Source: Persicaria tinctoria (taxonomy: Eukaryota > Streptophyta > Magnoliopsida > Caryophyllales > Polygonaceae). From it: a stretch of DNA of 64,000 nt. The stretch spans positions 64,061,646 to 64,125,645 of the forward strand of contig JBANSL010000014.1 of assembly GCA_037127255.1 (NCBI GenBank). The letters are read 5' to 3'. Position numbers and translations under genes: made by a program. The notes beneath the pieces are model-generated. The model searched no databases, was not told the origin of the DNA, and saw only the letters and a program-made list of their open reading frames with translations. Every line of letters starts with the position of its first letter. The first letter of the stretch is position 1. Shown piece after piece: positions 23,690-33,990 of this stretch.

Positions 23690-23949
23690 ATAAAGTATTT
23701 AGTATTTGACCATATGTGTATCTTGATCACTTGGGGTATTTGGTAGTTTGGCCCTAACAAATTAGGGGTTATTTGGACAACAAAGATCCATTGTATTGGG
23801 CTATAAATACAAGTCCTTTTGTTGTAAACAGAACAAGTGAAACCAGTTGGAGTTTGTTACTCCCTTCGTTTCTTCATTTTCCTTCTTCTTATGAGTTTCC
23901 ATGACATACAATTCGTAAGATCCTTGATTCGATCAAGGTTCTTTACTTG

Positions 23950-23961
23950 GTATCAGAGCGC
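23950..23961 (+). other. Primer binding site, initiator tRNA-Met type
   Basis: tggtatcagagc, complementary to the 3' end of initiator tRNA-Met, the usual primer of plant copia elements. Confidence 0.85.
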
Positions 23962-24020
23962 ACGATGATCGATTGACGATTGGAAGCTGTTTGCAGAGAA
24001 GATTTGGTTGAATCGGAGAT

Positions 24021-24350
24021 ATGAGAGACAATATTGGTGCAAGGAAGGTAGTGATCGGAGAAACTAGATCTGGAAGCGGAAAGATGAATGATCTGCTTGG
24101 TCTTTCCGATTCCGATCATCCTGGAGCACAATTGGTGGCTAGTTCATTCAATGGACTCAATTTTTTGAGTTGGAGTAGAGGGATGGAGATGGATTTTAGA
24201 GCGAAATACAAGATCGCTTTCATAGATGGATGTTCAGATCTAGATTCAGTCCCGCCAGCCAATTTCTGAGACGAAAGTGGGGTGACTACATGGTAAGATG
24301 TTGGATCTTGAATTCTATGAATGCTGAGGGATTTATTGAACGCCTAGAAG
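24021..24350 (+). pseudogene. copia gag N-terminal fragment
   Basis: ATG at 24021. HPGAQLVASSFNGLNFLSWS matches the N-terminal region of copia gag polyproteins of the retrotran_gag_3 type. A stop at 24267-24269 is followed in another frame by a continuation (MVRCWILNSMN), so one frameshift is present. The fragment ends where the next LTR begins. Confidence 0.75.
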
Positions 24351-26310
24351 TGATGTGTCGTTGATCCTAGTCCCAAATGCAATATAACTAGCGCTGGGCA
24401 AAAACTACCACGAAAACCAAACCAACACGTGCCACCCAGAACCAAGTTTCGGAAGTCGGTACGAAAACGGTAATTGAAACGGAAAAGTTGGTATTACCAT
24501 TACCAACCAATTTGAAATTGGTTGGTACGATAATTACCAACCAATTTCTACCAATATATATTTAGATTTTTTGTAATTTATGTTTTAATTGTTTTAAGTT
24601 TTAGCTGTAAGTCCTTACATCAGATTGAGATATCAGATCTAGGTTTTTCACCCTTCGGCTTCATCCCTTCAATGGCGGCCATCTTCTGAGATCTGAGTTC
24701 ATTTATTTATATATTGTTTTATTGTTTTTAATATTAAGTGTATTACCTATTAACTTGATTTCTTTTTTATATTTGTTATTTTCATAAAATGCTTTTAATC
24801 AAGGGAAGAATACTAGCTCAACCTCGGTTCAGACTAAAACCTAAACTTTATTCGGAAGTGGACATGTTATTTTGAATATTTTCGAGACTATTTAAGTTTT
24901 TATTTTGTTGTAGTGCTTAAATACATGAACAATTTAAGCATTTATGTTGTTGCTACTTGAATTGTAATAACTTTTTAAGTTTTAATTAAATGTATTGTAT
25001 TGGACTATTTGTATGTTTTTTTCATCAACATGCAAAACATGGTAAAATATCATTACCAACACGTACCAACGAACTTCATTGGTAATCAATTAAGTTGGTA
25101 CAACCCCTTCAGTGGTTGGTAATAGTTCAGATTTTATGACTACCAATTCAAATTGGTTGGTACATGGTAAACGAAAAAAAGAATTGGTAATAATGTACCA
25201 ATTCCACCCCTAAATATAACCCTAACTCAAGCTAAACAAAAGATTAGTATAGCGGAAAAGTAGGGGTCGAACCCACATAGAGGACTAGATTTGTGTGTCT
25301 GATGATTATTCAAAAGCAAACAATAATAAGATTAAAATGAATAAAGCAAACAAATAAATAAAAGTAGTAATGATTGCAAAGTGTTACCAATATGAGAAAA
25401 ATGCTTCGCCTGCAATTCTTGACAATTGTTGGGGTTCATGATCATTGGAATGATTTTATTGTTATTCTCAAATCAATGTAAAGCAATTGATATCAATAAT
25501 TATTCCGACTTCGGTTTAGATAGATTAATATCTCTCACAGACTTACCAATCTCTTACACTATATGTGATCCAAAATGATTCTTAAAATACACAGCAGCAT
25601 GAAATCCCAAAGTATTGACAACATCAAATCTCAATGCAATTAGATTGTCAAAAGAGTGTAAATCTCTTAACCCTAATTTCATAGAAATCAACATTAAGCC
25701 ATTAGTGATAATTCACCTGTATAGACCATTGATACTTTCACGGGATCAATTACTCACTGCTTGCTATGATGGATTAACTATTCTTGCGAAATCATTAATC
25801 ACTAGCAAAGATGCAAATTCTTTCTAATTTGTTAACATTTTGTATTAAAATAAAAAGAAAACAAAAGGTATTAAAAAAATAACTCCATCGATGCATATGG
25901 AAGCTGCAAGAGAGAGACTTAAAAAAACTCTAGGACAAAACCCCGTTGTCACTATTAGACATAAGCAAAAATATGCCAAGATATAACTAAAAAATCCTGC
26001 AAAATGAGTCCATATTCCGGCACAGAAATGGAGCTAAAGAAGGATGTAGACCTCAGGGTCGGCGAAGTAACCACATTGAAGCCGAAAATCGACTGAATTT
26101 GAGCACCAAATGGCAAAAGCATAATCAAATCTCATAAATTGCCAAAATCAAGGGATGATTTAGCTCTTTGAAGGCTATATCTTTCTTCTCCTCTTGCTTA
26201 ATTGACTCACCACCCTCTAGGTTGATTCTCTTGTGCTTTTTCCTGATTTGGGATTCTATCAATGAAATCTATCTTCATGGCCCTTTTCCTGATACGTGAC
26301 CTCTTATAAA
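24351..26310 (-). mobile_element. Minus-strand gypsy-type LTR fragment, carrying a hAT-like element
   Basis: The left end tgatgtgtcgttg and next 70 bases (after removing the nested element) are, in reverse complement, similar to the 3' end of the solo LTR at 49907-51353 (ctatactagt, gtttgagtta, gggatcgacc). The right boundary is only approximate (…aaatgctca near 26310). No internal region seen. It split a copia gag. Confidence 0.55.
24389..25212. mobile_element. Non-autonomous hAT-like element (824 bp)
   Basis: Perfect 8-bp TSD aatataac (24381-24388 and 25213-25220). Ends tagcgctgggc and, in reverse complement, taggggtggaa, an imperfect short TIR. Subterminal repeats of accaaccaatt/aattggttggt occur on both sides. 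No transposase. Confidence 0.85.
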
Positions 26311-26479
26311 TGCTCAAAAGAAATTACGGGTTGACATCAAGTTAAGGGATACCCAAACTTGGAATCATATTCTTCTTATTTGCTGCCAGAACTTGTGAGC
26401 AGATCGACAATCCAACTAGGGCGGCTGACAAAGTCTTGAGTAGGGAAGGTGAGTGTCGATGAACCTTAATCGGGCAAGG
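26311..26479. other. Short unassigned stretch
   Basis: Between the minus LTR and the next LTR-like fragment. Possibly more of the interrupted copia element, but no motif confirms it. Confidence 0.3.
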
Positions 26480-26800
26480 GGATAATAAATATGTAATGTC
26501 CTATGTAGATAGTATAGTTGTTTTGATTTTATAAGCTTTGGGACAAAGCTTTTGTAAGGGGAAAGTATTGTTATGTCCCTATGTAGATACTAGGGCTATA
26601 AATACCTATTGATTGTAATTGGGGGAGCATCAAAGAATAATCAAAACACACTTTACCTATCTTTCTCTCTTTTCTAATCTCCCTTTCTGTACTCTCTGTA
26701 TTCTCTTCCTCTTCCCATACTCACCTCACCTATTCTTCTTCTTCTCATCTTGTTCTTCTTTCTAATCAAATGTTAAGCACCTATCTGGGGTCATAACAAA
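26480..26800 (+). mobile_element. LTR-like fragment
   Basis: A core resembling a copia LTR: repeated phrase gtcc(c)tatgtagata (about 26498 and 26577), TATA context gggctataaatacc (about 26595), then a pyrimidine-rich stretch to 26760. No PBS or second LTR. Boundaries are uncertain. Confidence 0.4.
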
Positions 26801-26801
26801 A

Positions 26802-27645
26802 TACACCACTAATTTTTATTGAATACACTACTAAACTCCGTAACAAGTTGCGAAACTATCGTCAGATGCGCTAAAATTCAAGATTAAAAAAAGTTTAATA
26901 TAAGAATTCCGCAACTAGGTGTGGAATTCCCACCCATATTATAAAAAAAAAAAAAGTACTTCAGGAAGTTGCGTACTGCCATGCATGTTTTATGGCTACT
27001 TTTCTCTCTCTCTCTCTCAAAAATAGTCATTTGCGGCGTTCCCATATTAAAAAAAAAAAATTCCTCCAAAATTTCAACGCCTTTAACAAGGCAAAGCGGG
27101 TGATATACGAGCTAACGAGCTCGAGTAGTGGGTGTTCAAGCTTGACTCGTTTACAAACGAGCCGAGCTCGAGCCTCATTTTCTCGAGCCGAGCCGAGTCG
27201 AGCTCGAGCTACTCACAAAATGTAGATATGTGATTCAAAGTGAATGGAGTCCAAAAGGCAAAGCGGCCGACAGACTCTTTAGAAGAAGAGGTTAAATAAA
27301 ACCTAGGGACATAACTTTAATTTCACCTACAAAACGAGATATACGCCCTATTTACAAGGGGTTAAATAAAACCTATTTACATGGGGTTAAATAAAACATA
27401 GGGGGAGAACTGTAATTTCACCCATAAAATGAGCTATACGAGCTACTCGAGCCGATCTCGAGCTCAGAATTCTGCTCAAGCTTGGCTCATATTTAATTCG
27501 AGCGAGCCCGAGTCGAGCTTTTTCCGAGCCGAGCCCGATCCGAGCTCGAGCTACTCCGCTCAAGTAACAGCCCTAATGCAGAGTAAGATCTGCAACAAGT
27601 TGCAAATATTTTTAATGCACTCAGTAAAAATTAGTGGTGTACTTA
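26802..27645. mobile_element. TIR element with about 25-bp inverted ends, possibly composite
   Basis: The left end acaccactaatttttattga and right end (reverse complement) acaccactaatttttactga match over about 25 bases. No TSD could be matched. Inside are duplicated A-run segments (26935-27075) and a GAGCTCG-rich insertion. Superfamily undecided. Confidence 0.55.
27106..27575. repeat. GAGCTCG/CGAGCC-rich hAT-like arms
   Basis: Two arms (27106-27225 and 27426-27575) full of gagctcgagc and cgagccgagc are separated by a core with a repeated ggttaaataaaac. The ends tagtgggtgtt and (reverse complement) tagggctgtta suggest a short hAT-type TIR. The same vocabulary recurs at 46643-47034. Confidence 0.6.
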
Positions 27646-28424
27646 GTTTTGCGTTGGTCAATTACGAAATTAACTTTGGATTGAAATTGGATTCATTTTA
27701 GTTAATAAATATCCCATTAAAATGAATGTACTGATTCCTTTTTTCTGATGATCGATAAAACCCATAAAAAAACATATCAAATATTTTATAAATTGTAAAA
27801 AAATACTCCGTAATTTTATGCTTATTATTAATAAATATAAAATTATTTTAAAAAGAGATTAAAAATTTACTGTAATATTTTCTTTAGTTTTTATCGATTT
27901 AAAAAAAAAACGTGCATACATCATAAACACTACAGTATGTTTTATCAAACTGAATAAGTAGTGAATAGTTGAAGATTAATCAGTAAGCAAAAGATTTAGA
28001 CATGACTGTATCGAAGACACGATCTTTCTCGGCAAAGCTCTGGAAGTCTAAATGTCTTTGTTCCCATAGACATCATTATTGGTTGTTTCTCATGCTCTTC
28101 TCTTTAAAAAAAATAAAAATAGGAGAAAAAAAAATCAATGGATTCATTATTAATATAATCATATTTCTCTATTTGATGATGATGATGATGATCATAAATC
28201 TTATATTTGATCTTTGTTGGCTTTTGATGTGAACATGGAATGGTGTGTAAATAGGTGTGCTGGTAAAGCAAGGGACAAGACGCCCTAAAAAACTGCATGC
28301 AAAGGCGTTTAGGTAATTAGGTGTATACTCATTATCATATAATGATGATTATTAGATTTTGATCATGTTGATAATAATCTATAATCCATGCTACATCACA
28401 ATTTTTTTTTTATACAAGTAAATA
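27646..28424. other. AT-rich DNA with short simple repeats
   Basis: No supported gene. A plus-strand open stretch from 28002 starts MTVSKTRSFSAKLW but matches nothing I recognise and ends in AT-rich sequence; a (gat)n run lies at about 28177-28192. Confidence 0.4.
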
Positions 28425-29190
28425 TTCGGAGGTGGTTAGACTATGTTAAACCACCAACTAATGACATCTTTCTGGATGCAGATGCGTATATATATATTCA
28501 TGTCCTGAAGTGGCGACGTAAAGCTGTCAGTCCCAAAGAGATGAGCAATGTGGTCTACACAGTGGTTGATCTCCCGAAGATATAGGAGACACCTATCACC
28601 TCGAACTGCAGTATGGAGGACGTCGGTGATGATCATTTCAATATCCTAAGGGCACGATCTACCGTCTTTGAGGGCGTTGATCACCACCAAATTAAAATAT
28701 CACCCTCGATCATAATACGTTGTAGACTTGTAGTCCCAACTCCTTTGCCTTCTGAACACCGACCTTTAGTGCCATTGCTTCCAACGCCAAGGCATTCGTC
28801 CCACGAAATTGAGCACCCCTCGAGGCAACTGGCTCCCTTAAGTAATTACGGATGATGAATCCTGCTGAAGCACATCATGAAGGATTAAAACAACCATCAA
28901 AGTTAATTTTGTATGTTCCTGGGGGGGGGGGGGGGGGGGGGGGGGTTCCATCTCAGATTTCTTCTTCTTGGTAGTGTATAGTGTCGTTTATGGTTGGCTG
29001 GTTTTTCTTCTCTGTATTTTTCATTCTTTTCCAATTATCAAGAGTTTGTCTTGCTACTTTTTCCATGTTTTAGATAGTTGTAGAGTTATTGTAGTAAAAG
29101 ATTTTTCTATTTCTGTTTATCCAGATGCTCCATCAAGTTTCGCTAGTACTTATTGTTGTTTGTATGATTGTATCACACTCTTTGCAACTT
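28425..29190 (-). pseudogene. LINE D fragment (linker and RNase H)
   Basis: On the minus strand: a linker with NMEKVARQTLDNW (about 29065-29025), then Pro-Gly followed by TYKINFDG (about 28910-28890, RNase H first Asp), GFIIRN, and REINHCVDHIAHL near 28550. Several stops. A 25-base G run (poly-C in the sense strand) sits just before the RNase H start and would extend the Pro residues normal there. No tail or TSD located. Confidence 0.75.
28921..28945. repeat. Poly-G tract, 25 bases
   Basis: 25 consecutive G on the plus strand, at the Pro-rich hinge before the LINE D RNase H. Confidence 0.9.
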
Positions 29191-29566
29191 GAATTTGGGG
29201 AAATTTTAGCTTAAAATTATTTTCTTACGAAATTGACAATTTAACATATATATTTTAAACTTATTACTTTTAATTATACTTTAAAATTTTAACTCAAAAT
29301 CCAATTACACACACTTTAAATAAAGGAAAAACATTTAATCTCTTACTGAGTATATTATTACGGAGTAATGAGAAAAACCAATTATGAAGAAGCAGGCTAG
29401 GAGTGTATCATCATTAATCGGAGTTCCTCGAATCCCTTTCACCTTCAATTAAAATGATTGTAACTTTTTGACCATTCATATATTTTCGGAAAAATTGTTT
29501 AATTGTTTCCCTTTCACGTTTTCTTTAAAAATTTGTGACATTAATATTTAAAGACTAAATTAAATA
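29191..29566. other. AT-rich intergenic DNA
   Basis: Nothing recognisable beyond short tacgga-type MITE-like remnants near 29350. Confidence 0.5.
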
Positions 29567-29583
29567 GTATTGTGCAAATAGTT

Positions 29584-31251
29584 TTTTTTTTTTTAACAGT
29601 AGGCAAGAATTATGAGCGATTACACAAATTGTAGATCATTCTTAAGGATGATGGTACAAAGTTCCCTATTATAAGGGATAGTAGAGCTATTACAAATGAT
29701 ATCCTTCCGAGCTATGAAGTCCACTACTTGGTTTGCTTCCCGATAGCAGTGTCTGTATTCGACTAGATCAAAGGCGAATTCCAGTTGCTTGATCTTCTCA
29801 ATGTGACGCATAATTTCCAATCTTATGTTCTTGTCGTTGTTGATCGCGGCTTTGATAAGCAATAGATTGTCCCCTTCAAATATTACTCTTCGAAGTCCTT
29901 TCCTTATTGCTTGCTTCATACCTGTCTGTATATCAATGGCTTCAGTTTGAATAACTGAACCTTTCACAATTTCCTTATAAAACATGTCAAAGACATGGCC
30001 CCGGGAGTCACGAGTAACCCCTCCCACATGGAAAGTGCTTGTGGTACTAACAGAGTCATCCACGTTGATTTTGTAAACGACCCCTAGTGGTCTGCTCCAT
30101 TTAACTCTAGTTCTCTTTTTTATAGTTTCAATGTTGTGGTTCTCTTTTTCAGTTTGGGTCCAATCATTAATGTTCGCAATAATTCTACGGACGATATTTT
30201 CAGTTGGAGTCGGTGACTTATTCCTAAAAATAAGTTCGTTTCTGATTTCCCGAATAGTTTGCCAAAAAAAGACTAGATCCTCAAAGTTCTTATTTCCAAG
30301 ACGAATTTCATCTATGTTTAGATCTTGAGATTCATTTATATTCATATGTTGAAAGTGTTTTCCTGTTTATAGTTCAAAGTTATCAATTATTTTCCTAGTG
30401 AACATGCAACTTTTCATTAGGTGTTCCGAGTCCTCTTCTAATTGATTGCAAAGATTGCACTGACTGGGGACTCTATTCACATATTTATTTAGCCTTTGGG
30501 TTGTAGGAAGACCATCAACCATTATTTTCCGTGTCAAATTTTTTAATCTAGGAGGGAGATTTAGTTTCCAAATCCATCTAAGATCTTTAGACGATTGATT
30601 TATATTATTTGCCATTCGTTTAACCGATTTCGTAGTGAAGTTCCCACTTGGATCCAACATCCAGATAAGTTTATCTGGCGTATCCCAAACTGGAATAGAC
30701 ATTGCTAAAATTTTACGAGAGACTTCAGGGGGAAAGAGCCTATTTACTAACGGAGCATTCCATTGTTTTTGTGAATTGAAGAACTGGTTAACTTTCATAT
30801 TCGGATCACAATTCCCTATAAACTGTTCAAGATTTTGATTTGAGACCCATGGGTGAGACCAAACATTTATATTATCTCCATTCCCAATAATCCAAAGGAG
30901 ACCTTGTTCAAATTTGTTTCTTAAGGAGAGAAGACGACCAAATTGCCAAGATATAAGGTGATTTGAACGAGTTCGAATGTTTTCCTTTTGTAGATACTTT
31001 TCTTTTATGACCTTTACCCATATGTTGTTCTCATTTGTATAAAGTTTCCAGAGGAGTTTCATATGTAGGCTTATATTAAGTTCTTCTGCTTTTCTAATGC
31101 CCATGCCTCCTTGACATTTACTTTTGCAAATATTATCCCAGCTTACAAGTGGTATGTACCTCTCTGATTGTAGCTTATTCTAGAAAAAGTTGTTATTGAT
31201 CTGATCAATTTGTTCTAGTATTCCTTTTGGTAGTAAGAAATTTTGCATTAT
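29584..31251 (-). mobile_element. LINE E: 5'-truncated L1-type element with 17-bp TSD
   Basis: A 1668-bp minus-strand insertion between perfect 17-mers gtattgtgcaaatagtt (29567-29583 and 31252-31268). The poly(A) tail is the T run at 29584-29594. The 5' truncation falls in the RT thumb (LLPKGILEQIDQINN). Same subfamily as LINE A by text similarity. Confidence 0.93.
29620..31251 (-). pseudogene. LINE E ORF2 C-terminal part (RT end, zf-RVT, RNase H)
   Basis: Two long open pieces: 31104-30367 (GIRKAEELNISLHMKLLWKL, WIIGNGDNINVWSHPW, zf-RVT with QCNLCNQ) and 30345-29620 (IREIRNELIFRN, RNase H with KINVDDS, EAIDIQTG, EGDNL, REANQVVDF). The RNase H has all four acidic positions (Asp, Glu, Asp, Asp), unlike LINE B and C. 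A frame change joins the two near 30355. Non-functional because of the 5' truncation. Confidence 0.88.
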
Positions 31252-31288
31252 GTATTGTGCAAATAGTTAAATTTGTATCCAATAATGG

Positions 31289-31530
31289 TAATACTCCCTG
31301 TTTTAATTAAGACTTACCATTTACTATTTATGCACGGTTTTTTTATAATGATAAAATTATATAAAATATTAAATTTTTTACATTTGTTTTTTTTTATAAA
31401 TTCATAAGGATTACTTAATAGTAATAAGTATGAAATTGTAAAAAAAAAGTTAATATTTTATATAATTTTCAACAGCTAAAAAAACATTCGTGAATAGTAA
31501 CGCGTCAAATTTTAATTAAAGGAGAAATTA
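31289..31530. mobile_element. Stowaway-like MITE
   Basis: Ends taatactccctg and (reverse complement) taatttctcctt. Inverted stems about 50 bases long including catttactatt / gaatagtaac and an ataaaattatataaaatatt core. About 242 bp, with TA at both edges as expected for Tc1/mariner-type MITEs. Confidence 0.65.
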
Positions 31531-32433
31531 GTTCTAACTCTAACCCATAGAAGGAGGCATGCATGATTCTTGCAAACGAGGGCAAAATTCCAGCATCGAT
31601 GGCACAACTTCTGCCAATCACCCTTTTGCATTTATTTAATTATTTATTTTGATGTGAGTTTAGGGGGCCATCTTTGTAATTTAAAAAGGCAATTTATGGG
31701 GTTTTAAAAGGACTTATGAATACAAGCATGCAATTTGTTGGAGTATCCATATTAAAAAGGGATCATGCACATTGCATGCTCCACTACCTTGTGTCATTCC
31801 ACCTACAAAATTGTGTTATTTTTAAGTTTTATTATTCTCATTTGTTATAAGAGATCGACATATATGTAAATGTAATGTACTCTTTCTTCAACATATCGGG
31901 AGGGTTCAATGGATCCAAGTTAGCAGAGATATACTTAAAAAAGTCTAATTACTCCTTTCATTTTTTAAAGTGGATCTAATTCAATTTATTCTTAAATTAA
32001 TTGTACTAATTAATAACCTTAAAACTCATGCAATTATTGTAATTAATTACCACGTATATGAAAACTTTCCTTTTTAAAGTGGCCAGTGTGAATATTTTAC
32101 TATTTCTAAGATAATACGGAGTACGGAGTAATAACAATGTAAAGAATGACCAAAATGTCCCACCAGATTGTGGGATTGATATGGATATAATGAGTTATGC
32201 CTCACAATCGGATAGTAGTAACGATTTTTCTAACCTATGTTTGTTTTGTAAGGATTCTACTAGTACAGTTTCAGCGTTATTGCGCGGTTTATTTTTTAAA
32301 TCATAATAATATGACAAATTAATATTGTAAAATTAAAAATGTATAGTTCTATTAAAGTATTAATTAATTTACTCAAATTTTTATTTTTTAAAAATGTTTA
32401 CTTATTTTTTAGAATTTTTGTTTCTTGCCAATT
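31531..32433. other. AT-rich intergenic DNA
   Basis: Nothing recognisable except small tacggagta fragments (about 32115). Confidence 0.55.
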
Positions 32434-32956
32434 GGTTGAACACATATAAGGTTGGTGGGCTACTCGTCTCATTGTCAATTGGTTTTGAGATGGAACCCCG
32501 TTCGAGTTTATGTGTTGTTCGAGTCTCCCGTATGTGGGCCCGCACACACGACCTCCCTCCAGCGTCTTGACCCGCACCAGGACCAACCGAATTTAACATG
32601 GTATCAGAGCCGGGTTCGACTAGTTTCGGTCTTCGGATTGGTGGGGTCGCTGGCTGGCCTTGTGGCATGTCGCGGGCATTGGGTTCCCATATAAGCGCAT
32701 GTGGCAAGTGCAACTTGTTGGCTAAAAAGCCGTTGCACTTAAGAGGGCGTGTTGGAATGGTGGTTGTCCTACATCGGTAATTTAGAGTATACTTGAACAA
32801 CATATAAGGTTGGTGGGCTACTCCTCTCATTGTCAATTGGTTTTGAGAGGGAACCATGTTTGAGTTTATATGTTGTTCGAGTCTCCCGTATGTGGACCCG
32901 CACATATGACCTTCCTCCAGCGTCTTGACCTGCACCAATACCAGCCGAGTTTAACA
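32434..32956 (+). mobile_element. TRIM (miniature LTR retrotransposon) with truncated 5' LTR
   Basis: 3' LTR 32750-32956 (207 bp, tgttggaatgg to tttaaca). 5' LTR 32434-32598 lacks about the first 43 bases but otherwise matches closely (ttggtgggctactc, gttgttcgagtctcccgtat). The internal region is only 151 bases: PBS tggtatcagagc at 32599-32610 directly after the 5' LTR, and a purine tract aagaggg at 32741-32747 before the 3' LTR. No coding capacity, so mobilisation would need proteins in trans. Confidence 0.9.
32599..32610 (+). other. TRIM primer binding site (initiator tRNA-Met)
   Basis: tggtatcagagc immediately downstream of the LTR end tttaaca. Confidence 0.9.
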
Positions 32957-33635
32957 TTATATAATAAATGAAACATAACTTAAGATATGTATATAGGATA
33001 GAAAAATCGAATTAGTAATCGCCCAAAAATTAAAGAAGAAGTTCTTATGGCATTAAAAAATGACCAATGGGATGTATGCATGCGTATTTAAAATTTTATC
33101 AAGTTTTGGTTTCCCATCAACCTCCTAAACAGCCATTACACATTTACACCTAAACTTTAACATCTGAAGTGTTAAAAAAAAAAGAAAAAAAAGTGAGTAT
33201 TTTGGCTTTATTTAATGTCTTGTAATTAGAGGTTGAACTTCTTCTTCCTCCTTTTTTTTTACAGTAATAATGTAACAAAGGATAAATGAAAAATAAGAAG
33301 GTGATGATATTGTAATTGAAGCTTTTGATGTGAAACAAAATGATAGAGGTGATTGAAATGTGTTTCTGCAAGTTTGACCACTGCAATGATGTAGTTAAAA
33401 TATGGGGTAATCATAGTATATATGGTAGGGTCTATGCCTTTGATTGCCATTAACAATTCTCAATCGCATTCATCTACCATCATTGTGCTTCACTAAACTA
33501 CCAACTTCTTTTAACCATCGAATGGTGTAAAATGAGATTAATCATTCATCAATGGAACTAATTACTAATTGATGGTAATTACGGCATTTTATAATCATAA
33601 TTTACCCATCAAGTGTTATACTTTTTTTTAGATCC
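32957..33635. other. AT-rich intergenic DNA
   Basis: No gene or element recognised. Confidence 0.55.
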
Positions 33636-33990
33636 TATTTAAATTTCATCTCTAATTATGTCAGCTTATTTACCCTTCTATAAACTCAAAAAGGAAATGG
33701 CCACTGAAGTATTCACCGTGTATTTAGAACTTTACATTGGTGTAATTATATCTTATAGTGAGTTTTAGCGTCAGCTGAGTGAGATTAGTTTTGCATAATG
33801 TAACGAGATTTTCGTTACACTGACATGTCATGTGTATCAACACTTGAATAAGAAAAACAGTCAAACAAGCTCACCCAAACCGATGAAGGTTTTGATAACC
33901 ACTTCTTACAAGAGCAAATCTCACTTATCACTAACCTAAGATAGTAAGATGTCATAGTTCACCAAGGAAAAAAAAAGTAAGATGCCATTG
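33636..33990. repeat. Dispersed repeat, copy 1 (partner at 47085-47430)
   Basis: About 350 bases resemble 47085-47430: both have cctatttaaatttcatctct, aaaaaggaaatggccac, gtgtatttagaactttacat, cacttgaat and gcaaatctcacttatcac, and both end in an A run. No coding potential, no TIR and no TSD recognised. A SINE-like or fragmentary element is possible. Confidence 0.75.

Larger units (their letters stand above)
23690..24350 (+). mobile_element. Ty1/copia fragment: LTR end, PBS and gag start
   Basis: LTR-like sequence with ggctataaatac (about 23800, TATA), a pyrimidine-rich leader, and ttggtatcagagc immediately downstream of the LTR end near 23945. The gag start follows. The element is cut at 24350 by a minus-strand gypsy LTR, and no pol is seen on the other side. 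The LTR 5' end is uncertain. Confidence 0.7.
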
